A stretch of 64,000 nt of DNA, taken from a bacterium (GTDB lineage: Bacteria; UBP6; UBA1177; JAKLFG01). How positions within the stretch are numbered: the first letter of the stretch is position 1; the number at the start of each line of letters is the position of its first letter. The notes under the pieces were generated by a model. That model was not told the DNA's origin. It did no database searches and saw only the letters and a list, made by a program, of their open reading frames with translations. A program made the position numbers and the translations under genes. Shown here piece after piece: positions 8,624 to 16,418 of the stretch. Location of the stretch: NCBI GenBank assembly GCA_022709425.1, contig JAKLIW010000004.1, forward strand, positions 1 through 64,000, read 5' to 3'.

Positions 8624-10213
8624 TTACGATCCCTCGGGGGATGCATCTTTATCTATCTCGTCGATTATCATCATGAGCTCGTGATCTTCGCGGCCGAGGC
8701 CGAGAATGTTGAGCTCGATATGTTGACGTTGATCGGTTTCTTTGTCGATAGCGTTCACATGAAGTACGCCGTTGGTGTCGAGTTCAAAACGCACCTCGAT
8801 GCGCAGCATGCCGCGAGGCATCTTACGCAGATGCGAAAGGGTCAACTCTCCCATCAGAAGCGATTCGCTTTTCTTGTTGCCCTCTCCCTGATAGATGCGT
8901 ACCTTGACCGTTTCTTGGTTGTCCGCGGCGTTGGTGAAGATATTGGTCCGTTCGATCGGAAGGGTCTCGTTCTTATCGATAATGATCTCGATATGGTCAC
9001 CGACGGTTCCCACGCCAAGAGGAAGCGGAGTGACATCGAGCAGGACCGGTGCGTCGGAACGATAGGCCTGATCGAGCGAATTGGCGAGGATGGCCGCACC
9101 CATCGATACGACCAGTTCGGTCTTTATGCCGATGCAGGGCTCTTTACCGAAGTAGCGGATGACCTCCTGCTCAACAAGCGGTACCTTTGTTCCGCCGCCG
9201 ACAAGGATGATCGCGTTGATGTCCTTGGCCTTGAGATGCGCCTCGTTGAGCGTCTTGTCGCAGATGTCGAAAGTTTTTTTGACGACCGGCGCGATGAATT
9301 GATTGAAAAGATCGCGGGAGATGTCGATGGAATAGTCGGCCGCCTTTTTCTCGCCCGGGATAAGATTCCGCAGGATGACCTTGACCCGATCGCGGGTGCT
9401 CAACGCTATTTTTATCTGCTCGGTCTGGGTCGCAAGAGTATTGAGCAGTTCGGGATGATCCATGACGCGGATGCCGAATTTCTTTTCGACGTCATAGACC
9501 AGATGTTCGAGGACGGCATTATCCATATCGTCACCGCCGAGAAACGAATCGCCGCCTGTCGCAAGCACGTCGAGCACATTGTTGCGAGTCTCCAGAATGG
9601 TCATATCGAAGGTGCCGCCGCCCAGATCGTAGACCGCGACCCGTTCGTTGGCGGTGTTGCCGAATCCGTAGGCGAGAGCCGCTGCGGTGGGTTCATTGAC
9701 GATGCGAAGCACTTCTAAACCGGCCAATTTTCCCGCGTTCTGTGTCGCCCGCCGCTGTGCTTCATTAAAATTCGCCGGTACGGTGATGACCGCGCGATTA
9801 GTCGTGACGCCGAGATAGCGGTCGGCATACGCGACCGCCTGTTTTATCACGAACGAGGATATCTCCTGCGGCGAATAGGTTTTTGAGCCCATTTCGACGA
9901 CAATGGAGTCGTTGGTGCCTTCGGCTATCTTGAAGGGGAAGCGCATAACCGCCACTTCGGTATCGGGGTGGGAGAAGGTTCGACCGATGATACGTTTGAT
10001 CGAGAAAATAGTACGATCGGGATGGAACACCTTTTGTTTTTTTGCCTCGGTGCCGATGAGTGCGGGGATCCCCGCCTCGTCGAAATGGACGACCGATGGT
10101 ATGAGTTGGCGCGATCCGTCCTCGACCGGGATCACCTCCGGGACGCCGTCGCGCACCACCGAAACGATGGTTGTGGTCGTTCCGAGATCGATGCCGAGCA
10201 CATGCTCCGACAA
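8624..10213 (-). CDS. Lidless Hsp70 (DnaK-like) chaperone, copy 2
   Basis: A 529-residue paralogue of the next gene, with the same architecture: GIDLGTTTTIVSVV, VITVPANFNEAQRRATQNAG, YDLGGGTFDMTILE and IILVGGGTKVPLVEQ in the ATPase domain, then a beta substrate-binding domain ending HIELNILGLGRED. Only about 20 residues follow, so the helical lid is missing here too. The start is TTG at 10213, supported by GGAGGT 8 nt upstream; no ATG gives the expected N-terminus. It starts 4 nt after frr. The two copies diverge clearly in the nucleotide loop region, suggesting separate client roles or a hetero-pair rather than a recent duplication. Confidence 0.93.
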   Translation of the reverse strand: MSEHVLGIDLGTTTTIVSVVRDGVPEVIPVEDGSRQLIPSVVHFDEAGIPALIGTEAKKQKVFHPDRTIFSIKRIIGRTFSHPDTEVAVMRFPFKIAEGTNDSIVVEMGSKTYSPQEISSFVIKQAVAYADRYLGVTTNRAVITVPANFNEAQRRATQNAGKLAGLEVLRIVNEPTAAALAYGFGNTANERVAVYDLGGGTFDMTILETRNNVLDVLATGGDSFLGGDDMDNAVLEHLVYDVEKKFGIRVMDHPELLNTLATQTEQIKIALSTRDRVKVILRNLIPGEKKAADYSIDISRDLFNQFIAPVVKKTFDICDKTLNEAHLKAKDINAIILVGGGTKVPLVEQEVIRYFGKEPCIGIKTELVVSMGAAILANSLDQAYRSDAPVLLDVTPLPLGVGTVGDHIEIIIDKNETLPIERTNIFTNAADNQETVKVRIYQGEGNKKSESLLMGELTLSHLRKMPRGMLRIEVRFELDTNGVLHVNAIDKETDQRQHIELNILGLGREDHELMMIIDEIDKDASPEGS

Positions 10214-10217
10214 GTGA

Positions 10218-10781
10218 TTAGACCTCCATGACCTCTTTTTCTTTTTTCACCGCGACATCTTCGAGGATCTTCATGAAGTTCTTAAGTTCCTTCTCCACGT
10301 TCTCCGAAAACTTCTTTTCGTCATCCTCGGTTATCTGCTTGTCTTTCTGGGCCTTCTTTATCTCATCTATCGCGTCGCGGCGGATGTGGCGCTGACTTAC
10401 GCGGAACTTTTCGGTCACCTGATGCATCTGCTTGACGATATCTTTGCGCCGCTCCTCGGTCAACGACGGAATCGGCACTTTTACGAAATGGCCGTCATTG
10501 ATCGGATTGAGCCCGAGGTTGGCGCTCCGTATCGCCGTCTCGATCTCCTTGAGTTGCGTCTTGTCCCATGGCTGAACGATCAGCATCCGCGCATCGGGAC
10601 TGGATATGGATGCCGCCTGATGGAGCGGCGTCTTTTGACCGTAGTAGTTGATGGTGACGCCGTCGAGGATCGCCGGGGTCGCCTTGCCGGTGCGGAAGGC
10701 GGCAAGCTCGGTCTTGTATGCCTCGATCGATTTCTGGAACTTTTCCTTCAAGTGGTCGAAGAAGGTCTTTTGATCGAACAT
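10218..10781 (-). CDS. frr: Ribosome recycling factor
   Basis: A 187-residue protein of standard RRF length that, with EF-G, splits post-termination ribosomes. The conserved blocks are ELAAFRTGKATPAILDGV, TPLHQAASISSPDARMLIVQPWD, the SANLGLNPINDG segment, and the basic helix PSLTEERRKDIVKQMHQ followed by RRDAIDEIKKAQKDKQITEDD. GGAGG precedes the ATG. It follows pyrH as in most bacteria; the usual next gene, uppS, is here displaced by the chaperone trio. Confidence 0.97.
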   Translation of the reverse strand: MFDQKTFFDHLKEKFQKSIEAYKTELAAFRTGKATPAILDGVTINYYGQKTPLHQAASISSPDARMLIVQPWDKTQLKEIETAIRSANLGLNPINDGHFVKVPIPSLTEERRKDIVKQMHQVTEKFRVSQRHIRRDAIDEIKKAQKDKQITEDDEKKFSENVEKELKNFMKILEDVAVKKEKEVMEV

Positions 10782-10801
10782 GAGGGCCTCCGTATCTTTG
10801 A

Positions 10802-11509
10802 CTATGCCGTTATCGTGCTACCAGTGTCGTCAGACGAGATCGCCTTGAGGATGTTGCCCGGTGTATAGATGTTAACGATCTTTATTGCAAGGGCGTTCTC
10901 GGCGCACAGCGTGAGCGCCGAAGCGTCCATCACCTTATAGCCTTTCTCGATCGCCTCGTGGAAGGTCGTCCGTCGGATGAATGTGGCGTCCTTGTGTTTG
11001 ACCGGGTCCTTGTCGAACAGGCCGTCGACCTTGGTCGCCTTGATCAGCAAGTCGGCCCCGATCTCGACCGCCCGCAGCGCCGCTGCGGTGTCGGTGGTGA
11101 AGAAGGGGTTGCCGGTCCCGGCGCCGAATATCACGACGCGACCCTTCTCGAGATGGCGGATGGCGCGCCGCCGAATGTACGGTTCGGCGATCTTGTTCAT
11201 CTCTATCGCCGACTGGACGCGGGTCGGCAGACCATGTTTTTCGAACGATGCCTGTAGCGCAAGCGAATTTATAACCGTAGCGAGCATGCCCATGTAATCG
11301 CCGGTGGCGCGGTCGATTCCCGTGCGTCCCGACTCTTGAAGGCCCCGGAAGATATTGCCGCCGCCGACCACCACTGCGGTCTGTATCCCTTTCTGAGTGA
11401 TGGCGCCCACCTCGCGGGCAAGGAAGTCGAGGAACTGCGGATCGATGGGAGAACCGTCGGCTGCCAGCAACGCCTCTCCGCTCAATTTCAAAAGCACCCT
11501 GCGATACAT
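10802..11509 (-). CDS. pyrH: UMP kinase
   Basis: A hexameric amino-acid-kinase-fold enzyme, 235 residues, that phosphorylates UMP to UDP. Visible motifs are VLLKLSGEAL at the N-terminus, VVVGGGNIFRG, RATGDYMGMLATVINSLALQ (UMP site) and VIFGAGTGNPFFTTDTAAALRA. GGAGGGGG lies just before the ATG. It is the first gene of the operon that continues through frr and the chaperones to ndk, and a promoter candidate lies about 30 nt upstream. tsf and rpsB, common upstream neighbours, are absent; rnpB lies there instead. Confidence 0.97.
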   Translation of the reverse strand: MYRRVLLKLSGEALLAADGSPIDPQFLDFLAREVGAITQKGIQTAVVVGGGNIFRGLQESGRTGIDRATGDYMGMLATVINSLALQASFEKHGLPTRVQSAIEMNKIAEPYIRRRAIRHLEKGRVVIFGAGTGNPFFTTDTAAALRAVEIGADLLIKATKVDGLFDKDPVKHKDATFIRRTTFHEAIEKGYKVMDASALTLCAENALAIKIVNIYTPGNILKAISSDDTGSTITA

Positions 11510-11538
11510 TCCCCCTCCTAATTGGATAAGGTTTAGAC

Positions 11539-11567
11539 ACCCTACAATATAAGGAATGCTTTTTCAA
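11539..11567 (-). promoter_or_regulatory. pyrH: Candidate promoter of the pyrH operon
   Basis: On the minus strand TTGAAA (11562-11567), a 17-nt spacer and TAGGGT (11539-11544) lie about 30 nt before the pyrH ATG. It fits the TTGAnn-17-TAnnnT pattern seen repeatedly in this window, although the -10 is weak. Read-through from rnpB is the alternative. Confidence 0.45.
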
Positions 11568-11583
11568 GTTTTTGAACAGGGGG

Positions 11584-11930
11584 AAAGTTGCACATAAGCC
11601 GGATTCTGTCGAGACCGGCCATTCATCTGGGACGGCAGTTGCCTGCCGCCTCATGCGGTCAACCCGGACGCCTCGGGCGAGCCACCCTTTTCCGCCGAAG
11701 CGGAAGCATCCCTATTTGACCTTGCTCCGGAGGGGGTTTGCCGTGCGGAACATGTCGCCATGCCCCCGGTGAGCCCTTACCTCGCCATTTCACCGTCACC
11801 CGGTCATGCCGGGCGGTATCTTTCTGTTGCACTTTCCGTAGAGTCGCCTCTCCTGGCTGTTAGCCAGCCTCCCGCTCTGTGGAGTCCGGACTTTCCTCCA
11901 GCTTGCGCCGGCGGCCGGTAGTACAACTTT
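11584..11930 (-). ncRNA. rnpB: RNase P RNA, bacterial class A
   Basis: The catalytic RNA that matures tRNA 5' ends. On the minus strand the molecule carries the universal 5' block GAGGAAAGTCCGGACTCC (near 11880-11900) and the 3' block ACAGAATCCGGCTTAT (near 11592-11610). The two ends form a perfect 10-bp P1 helix, AAAGTTGTAC with GTGCAACTTT (one G-U), which fixes both boundaries to within a few nucleotides. The total is 347 nt, normal for type A. It begins about 20 nt after the zinc-ribbon gene, so it may be processed from a joint transcript or use a promoter inside that gene. Confidence 0.95.
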
Positions 11931-11952
11931 CCCCTACATTGATAAATGAGGA

Positions 11953-12729
11953 TCATTCCTCATCGTCTGCCGGGTGCTCCTCTGTTTCGCGGATTACCGG
12001 GCCTTTTTTATCATTTTTGCGATTTTCGGCCGGTAATAGGATGCACTGGCAGTTCGGACAGGTCTCGATGCGTTCGGACTTCAGGACATTGTTATAGAGC
12101 TGCGGCGGCAGGGTCATGTTGCACCCGCGACAGATATAGTTATCCACTTCGGCGATCGCCTTGCCGGTCTTCGAACTCTCGAAAATACGTTCGTATTTAC
12201 GGAGAATCGCCGGTCGTATGGCGCCGGCGACCTTGTCGCGTTCGTCATACATCTTTTCGATATCACTTTCGAGCGTTTTCATTCGCTTTACATTTTCGGC
12301 GAGCCGGTGTTTGCATTCGACAACCTTTTTAATGTTGTCTTGCTCGACAAGATTGAGTTCTTGAGATTTCAGGTCTATCTCGCGGCCGACCTCGGATATC
12401 TCCTCCTCTATCTCTTTGTTGAATCGTTTGATATTGTCGATCTCGCGGAGGAGGGCATTGTATTCGTCTTTGTTGCGGATCGCCGACTGTTTTCCGGTGA
12501 TGCCTTTTAATTTGTCTTCGCCCCGACTAAGGATCTCTTCACGTTTCTTGCGTTCCTCTTCCTGTATTGCAACGCCGTTGCGAAGCTCGGTTATCTTGTT
12601 TTCCATTTCGCGGATCTGTTTTTCGAGCGATTCATTCTGTTCCGGCAATGTGTCGAGCTCCTCCTCTCTCTGGTAGATCTGTGCATCGCATTTTTGAAGC
12701 TTCTTTAATTTCTGCAGTTCCTCGAGCAC
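11953..12729 (-). CDS. Coiled-coil/C4 zinc-ribbon protein (DUF164/zf-RING_7 family)
   Basis: A 258-residue protein: residues 1-190 are an almost continuous charged coiled coil (many KxxEELxKEI-type heptads), then a C-terminal zinc ribbon with CRGCNMTLPPQ and CPNCQCILLP, and an acidic tail. This is the family that includes chlamydial CdsZ-like proteins and is often encoded beside rnpB in delta-type bacteria; its biochemical role is uncertain, probably nucleic-acid or protein bridging. The start is GTG with GGAGG 5 nt upstream. It lies downstream of the terminator that follows the tRNA gene. Confidence 0.88.
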   Translation of the reverse strand: MLEELQKLKKLQKCDAQIYQREEELDTLPEQNESLEKQIREMENKITELRNGVAIQEEERKKREEILSRGEDKLKGITGKQSAIRNKDEYNALLREIDNIKRFNKEIEEEISEVGREIDLKSQELNLVEQDNIKKVVECKHRLAENVKRMKTLESDIEKMYDERDKVAGAIRPAILRKYERIFESSKTGKAIAEVDNYICRGCNMTLPPQLYNNVLKSERIETCPNCQCILLPAENRKNDKKGPVIRETEEHPADDEE

Positions 12730-12782
12730 GGTAGCCTCCTTTCCATCATATCGTCACCAAACTATATGCATGCCATGAAGAT

Positions 12783-12818
12783 AAAAAAAAAGGCACTTGC
12801 CTTTCGGAACAAGTGCCC
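12783..12818 (-). terminator. Rho-independent terminator after the tRNA(CAU) gene
   Basis: On the minus strand, GGCACTTG pairs perfectly with CAAGTGCC around a 10-nt loop and is followed by nine T residues. It lies about 60 nt after the tRNA 3' end and before the zinc-ribbon gene, so it ends the tRNA transcript. Confidence 0.85.
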
Positions 12819-12878
12819 TGAACACCATACGGCATATCTTCTGTATGAAAAAGCCAGATCGTCCGCCTCCATCAACAA

Positions 12879-12954
12879 TGGTGGGCCCAGGAGGAGTCGA
12901 ACCTCCGACCATCCGGTTATGAGCCGGGGGCTCTACCAACTGAGCTATAGGCCC
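12879..12954 (-). tRNA. tRNA with CAU anticodon, probably tRNA-Ile2 (lysidine) rather than tRNA-Met
   Basis: A 76-nt cloverleaf with the CCA end encoded. The acceptor GGGCCTA pairs with TGGGCCC, the D arm is GCTC/GAGC, the anticodon loop is CTCATAA (anticodon CAT), and the T arm is GGAGG TTCGACT CCTCC. CAU is read by initiator, elongator Met or Ile2 tRNAs. The acceptor resembles isoleucine tRNAs and carries C4-G69 and C5-G68, features known to favour TilS; elongator Met in E. coli has U4-A69/A5-U68. There is no initiator-type 1-72 mismatch. The identity is therefore inference. One base pair (27-43) is mismatched. Confidence 0.9.
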
Positions 12955-12969
12955 CAAAAATCCGGACCC

Positions 12970-12997
12970 ACTTTAGTGGCAAAAAGTAAAAAATCAA
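12970..12997 (-). promoter_or_regulatory. Promoter of the tRNA(CAU) gene
   Basis: The minus strand has TTGATT (12992-12997), a 16-nt spacer and TAAAGT (12970-12975), ending about 15 nt before the tRNA 5' end. The -10 lies within the palindrome CCACTAAAGTGG. Spacing to the mature end suits a short 5' leader removed by RNase P. Confidence 0.5.
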
Positions 12998-13012
12998 ATT
13001 TTTCAGCTAAAT

Positions 13013-13040
13013 TTGACTTCTTTGCCGTTCTTACTATGAT
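13013..13040 (+). promoter_or_regulatory. murA: Promoter of the murA-like gene
   Basis: TTGACT (13013-13018), 16 nt, TATGAT (13035-13040) lies 36 nt before the ATG and back-to-back with the tRNA promoter. Both boxes are 5 of 6 consensus. Confidence 0.6.
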
Positions 13041-13076
13041 TTCTCGACATTGCAGATCCTTCAAGATGGTAGACAA

Positions 13077-14363
13077 ATGGAATACTTCGAAATACAAGGC
13101 GGCGCGGTCGCCGAAGGCTATATAACCCCTTCTGGAAATAAGAATGAGGCGCTTCCGGTGCTGGCGGCCGCGTTGCTCGCCGATGGGCCGGTCACGTTGC
13201 ACAATGTTCCCGACATCCTCGATGTGCGTATCATGCTCGAGATCATGGAATTCATGGGGGTCTCGACAACCCGTTCGGCGCCCAATACGCTGACGATCAC
13301 GGCTGGCGCGCTTACGGATAAGCCGCTTGACCGCGCTCTCTGCAGTCGCATCCGCACCTCGATACTTTTCGCTGGGCCGCTACTTGCCCGATTCGGCAAG
13401 GTGATCCTGCCGCCGCCGGGTGGCGACATCATAGGCCGTCGCCGTGTCGATACGCACTTCTTCGGTTTTTCGCAACTCGGGGCGCAGTATAGCGTGGATG
13501 CGAACGGCTACCGTATTTCAGCGCAGAAACTCACCGGCGCCGACATCCACCTTGATGAGGCGAGCGTTACAGCGACCGAGAATATCGTGATGGCCGCGGT
13601 CCGAGCCAATGGTCGATCCACTATCTATAATGCCGCCTGCGAGCCCCATGTGCAGGGACTTTGTCGTTTCCTTAACGGGATGGGAGCCCACATCGAGGGG
13701 ATAGGCACCAATCGTTTGGTCATTGACGGTGTGTCGCATCTCTCAGGAACCATACACACCATCGGACCCGATTATATCGAGGCGGGAAGTTTTATCGCCC
13801 TCGCGGCATTGACCGGCGGATCCATAACGATCCGCGATACCGCTCCTCACCACTTGAGAAAGGTTCTCTATACCTTTTCAACCTTGGGGATTGAAACGGA
13901 GATCCGGGGAGAAGATATCTTTGTGCCGCGGCACGGGCGACTGGTGATGAAAAAGGAGATGCATAACGCTATCCCCAAAATAGATGATGGCCCGTGGCCG
14001 GCGTTCCCTTCAGACCTGATGTCGATCGCCATCGTTGTTGCCTCCCAATCCGAAGGGACGGTCCTTTTCTTTGAAAAAATGTTTGAAAGCCGCCTGTTCT
14101 TTGTTGATCGCCTTATCGAAATGGGGGCGCAGATAATTCTCTGTGACCCGCATCGCGTGGTGGTCAGCGGTCATTCTGCTCTTTATGGCACTACATTAGA
14201 ATCGCCCGATATCCGTGCCGGTATGGCACTGCTTATCGCGGCTATTGCGGCAAAAGGCCGGAGCCGTATCAACAATGTACGCCAGATCGATCGCGGATAT
14301 GAGCAGATTGACGGAAAGCTTAGTAAGATAGGTATAACTATAGACCGTTGTGCATTGAAATAA
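13077..14363 (+). CDS. murA: UDP-N-acetylglucosamine 1-carboxyvinyltransferase (MurA) with Asp in place of catalytic Cys
   Basis: The first committed enzyme of peptidoglycan synthesis, transferring enolpyruvate from PEP to UDP-GlcNAc. The 428-residue EPSP-synthase fold protein keeps Lys22 in SGNKNEALP, RIRTSILFAGPLLARFG and the substrate loop, but the loop that carries Cys115 in E. coli (PGGCxIG) reads PPPGGDIIGRRR, with Asp at 117. Asp variants are known to be active and fosfomycin-insensitive in other bacteria. The start at 13077 (MEYFEIQGG) matches the family; a TTG at 13050 is also in frame. It is transcribed alone. Confidence 0.93.
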   Translation: MEYFEIQGGAVAEGYITPSGNKNEALPVLAAALLADGPVTLHNVPDILDVRIMLEIMEFMGVSTTRSAPNTLTITAGALTDKPLDRALCSRIRTSILFAGPLLARFGKVILPPPGGDIIGRRRVDTHFFGFSQLGAQYSVDANGYRISAQKLTGADIHLDEASVTATENIVMAAVRANGRSTIYNAACEPHVQGLCRFLNGMGAHIEGIGTNRLVIDGVSHLSGTIHTIGPDYIEAGSFIALAALTGGSITIRDTAPHHLRKVLYTFSTLGIETEIRGEDIFVPRHGRLVMKKEMHNAIPKIDDGPWPAFPSDLMSIAIVVASQSEGTVLFFEKMFESRLFFVDRLIEMGAQIILCDPHRVVVSGHSALYGTTLESPDIRAGMALLIAAIAAKGRSRINNVRQIDRGYEQIDGKLSKIGITIDRCALK

Positions 14364-14395
14364 CTATGACTTTTGTATTAATTAAGTATAGTTAT
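14360..14395. other. AT-rich inverted repeat after murA
   Basis: ATAACTAT (14360-14367) and ATAGTTAT (14388-14395) are perfect inverted arms separated by 20 nt. The first arm includes the murA stop codon. It has no GC-rich stem or T tract, so it is a poor terminator; it could be an operator for the small HTH regulator encoded just downstream. Confidence 0.35.
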
Positions 14396-14427
14396 GCACT
14401 AATGATATAAAACTAAGTGAGATTTTC

Positions 14428-14456
14428 TTGATTTTTGAAAAGGCTCGTGTTAGCAT
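14428..14456 (+). promoter_or_regulatory. Candidate promoter of the HTH-pilMNOPQ operon
   Basis: TTGATT (14428-14433), a 17-nt spacer and TAGCAT (14451-14456), 37 nt before the HTH gene start. It matches the local TTGAnn-TAnnnT pattern. No sigma54 GG/GC element was seen here. Confidence 0.45.
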
Positions 14457-14493
14457 CGGCGCTGAAAGAGGAATGTTCTCAATGGAGATGCCG

Positions 14494-14700
14494 ATGAACA
14501 AAAACAACCTCAAGAACTATCGCGAGAAGCTGTTGCTCAGTAAGTCGGAGCTCGCCCGCAAGGCGGGGGTTTCGGTGCTGACGGTCGATCGCGTGGAACG
14601 AGGAGGAAAGTGTCGCATGGAAACAAAGCGCAAGATACTTATCGCGCTAGGTTTGTCGCTCGATGAGAAAGCAAAGGTGTTCTCCAACGACGAGGAGTGA
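14494..14700 (+). CDS. Small Cro/CI-type helix-turn-helix regulator
   Basis: A 68-residue protein consisting of one XRE-type HTH domain: LKNYREKLLLSKSELARKAGVSVLTVDRVERG gives helices 1-4, with recognition helix VSVLTVDRVERG. The start at 14494 has GGAGA 5 nt upstream; the longer frame from 14428 starts inside the promoter. It is 12 nt upstream of pilM and co-directional, so it probably adjusts transcription of the pilus operon or its own promoter. There is no sensor domain, so any signal must come by another route. Confidence 0.85.
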   Translation: MNKNNLKNYREKLLLSKSELARKAGVSVLTVDRVERGGKCRMETKRKILIALGLSLDEKAKVFSNDEE

Positions 14701-14712
14701 CACAGGGAGGCA

Positions 14713-15768
14713 ATGATGTTTTTCAACAAGCAACTGCTCGGACTCGATATGGGTTCTTTCTTCCTGAAAGCTGCTCGTCTTGCCAAAAGTGGACGGAAGC
14801 ATCATTTGAAGCGCTTCGGCTTTATTCCGATACCGGTCAATACGGTGGTCGATGGATCCATCATGAACACCTATGAGATGAACGATGCCATCAAAACGCT
14901 TCTTACCAAGGAGCGACTGGGTGACAAGTATTGCGCAATCAGTATCGCGGGGCATGGCATCATCAGCCGTATCGTGAGTATGGCGCAGGTTCCGCCCGAC
15001 GAGTTCAAAAAGGCGCTTCGCGTCGAAATGGAAACACACATCCCGCATGACATCAATGAGATTTATTACGACGGTATCCGCACCAGCGTGTTTGAGGACA
15101 ACAAGGAGCGGGTCATCCTTATAGCGGCCCGACAAGACCTGGTCGGTGATTTTATGCAAGTGGTCCAGAACGCTGGTGTAAGGCCGATGTCGGTCGAGAT
15201 AGACGCTTCAGCTCTCGCCAATGTGTTCGAGATAAATTATCCTGAAGAGTTGGATAGTACGGTGGCATTGCTCAACATCGGTGCGTCCAAGGTTAATGTT
15301 GTTGTTCTGTCGAAGGGAGTGATAAGTTTCTTCCGTGATGTTCCCAACGGCGGGAACTTCATCACCGAAGAGATCACGCGGCGGCTGAAGGTTTCCTTTC
15401 AGCAGGCTGAGAGTCTCAAGTCTGGCGAACAGACGGGCGATGATTCGATATTGCCCAATCAGGTCGAAGAGGTCGTTGCCGATGTAGCCAAAAACATGGT
15501 GAGCGATATCCAGCGCGTATTCGATTACTATGCGAACATCAACGCAGAGGACAAGATACAAAAGATATTCATCACCGGCGGGACCACCCGTAGCCATACT
15601 TTTGTGACCACATTGCGCTCTCTCATGCAGGTGCCGGTAGAAAAGATGAATCCGTTCAAGGAGATCGTTGTCCCACCGAGCGTTATGGACCATGAACAAA
15701 TGGAAGCTCATGCCCATATTGCCTCGATCAGCCTTGGGTTGGCATTACGGAGGTTGGACGAAGAATGA
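14713..15768 (+). CDS. pilM: Type IV pilus inner-membrane platform protein PilM (actin-like ATPase)
   Basis: A 351-residue cytoplasmic actin-fold protein that binds the N-terminus of PilN and links the pilus inner-membrane complex to the cytoplasmic motor parts. LLGLDMGSFFLKAARL is phosphate-1; LLNIGASKVNVVVLSKGVISFFRDVPNGGNFI is phosphate-2 and IFITGGTTRSHTF the adenosine site. GGGAGG lies just upstream of ATGATG. It is the first structural gene of pilMNOPQ, coupled to pilN by an ATGA overlap. Confidence 0.95.
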   Translation: MMFFNKQLLGLDMGSFFLKAARLAKSGRKHHLKRFGFIPIPVNTVVDGSIMNTYEMNDAIKTLLTKERLGDKYCAISIAGHGIISRIVSMAQVPPDEFKKALRVEMETHIPHDINEIYYDGIRTSVFEDNKERVILIAARQDLVGDFMQVVQNAGVRPMSVEIDASALANVFEINYPEELDSTVALLNIGASKVNVVVLSKGVISFFRDVPNGGNFITEEITRRLKVSFQQAESLKSGEQTGDDSILPNQVEEVVADVAKNMVSDIQRVFDYYANINAEDKIQKIFITGGTTRSHTFVTTLRSLMQVPVEKMNPFKEIVVPPSVMDHEQMEAHAHIASISLGLALRRLDEE

Positions 15769-16403
15769 TACGGATAAATCTCCTTCCAGCCGGAGAAGAA
15801 AAATATATCGCTTCGGCGCGGGTTTTTCTTTTGTTCTCCGCAATCTTGTTGTTGCTTCTGTTCGGCATTGTTTTCGCCAATAGTCAGGTTCTCGCGGAGC
15901 GTGAACGCGAAAGTAAAGAACGGCTTGAAGAGGCTGACCGCGAGATCGCGAATCTCAAGCAGATCATTGGCAAGATAAATGAATTGAAAGAGAAAAAGAC
16001 AAAACTCCAAGAAAAGATAAACCTCATAATTAAGCTTCAGGAAGAGAATATTGGGCCGGTTCGTGTTTTTGACGAGGTTTCGCTGAAACTTCCTTCAACA
16101 AAAATATGGATCGGAAGCGTTGCTCTCTCTGGTACGCGGATGACGATAGAGGGAAAAAGTTTGGAGAATCAGGAAGTCGCAAATTTCATGAAGCAACTTG
16201 AATCTTCAATGTTTTTTACCAAGGTCGAGTTGCAACGGGTTCAGAAAGATGCGGCAGTGAACAAGGTTCCAGTGCTAAAATACAATATGACGGGCGATGT
16301 CGTACTGACCGGCAAACAGGCGACCGAAGCGACGGCGAAGCCGGCCGAGGCGGCAACCCCTGCCGAGGCGGCCAAGCCTGCTGACGCGGCAAAACAACCT
16401 TAA
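15765..16403 (+). CDS. pilN: Type IV pilus assembly protein PilN
   Basis: A 212-residue bitopic inner-membrane protein. The N-terminal cytoplasmic peptide MIRINLLPAGEEKY is the PilM-binding motif (INLLP). A transmembrane helix spans about 20-45, then a periplasmic coiled coil and an alpha/beta domain. The C-terminus is an unusual Ala/Pro/Lys tail with repeated AEAAxPA units (from about residue 188), not usual for PilN and probably flexible. It overlaps pilM by 4 nt. Confidence 0.93.
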   Translation: MIRINLLPAGEEKYIASARVFLLFSAILLLLLFGIVFANSQVLAERERESKERLEEADREIANLKQIIGKINELKEKKTKLQEKINLIIKLQEENIGPVRVFDEVSLKLPSTKIWIGSVALSGTRMTIEGKSLENQEVANFMKQLESSMFFTKVELQRVQKDAAVNKVPVLKYNMTGDVVLTGKQATEATAKPAEAATPAEAAKPADAAKQP

Positions 16404-16418
16404 CCGGGAGTTGACCGT

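Noticed and set aside
8264..9718. 484-codon plus-strand frame over the second Hsp70
   Set aside because: Shadow of a conserved Hsp70 gene; composition and lack of start signal argue against coding.
11562..11583. Terminator for rnpB formed by TTCAAAAACTTGAA
   Set aside because: The stem is only 5 AT-rich pairs with no clear T tract, too weak to call.
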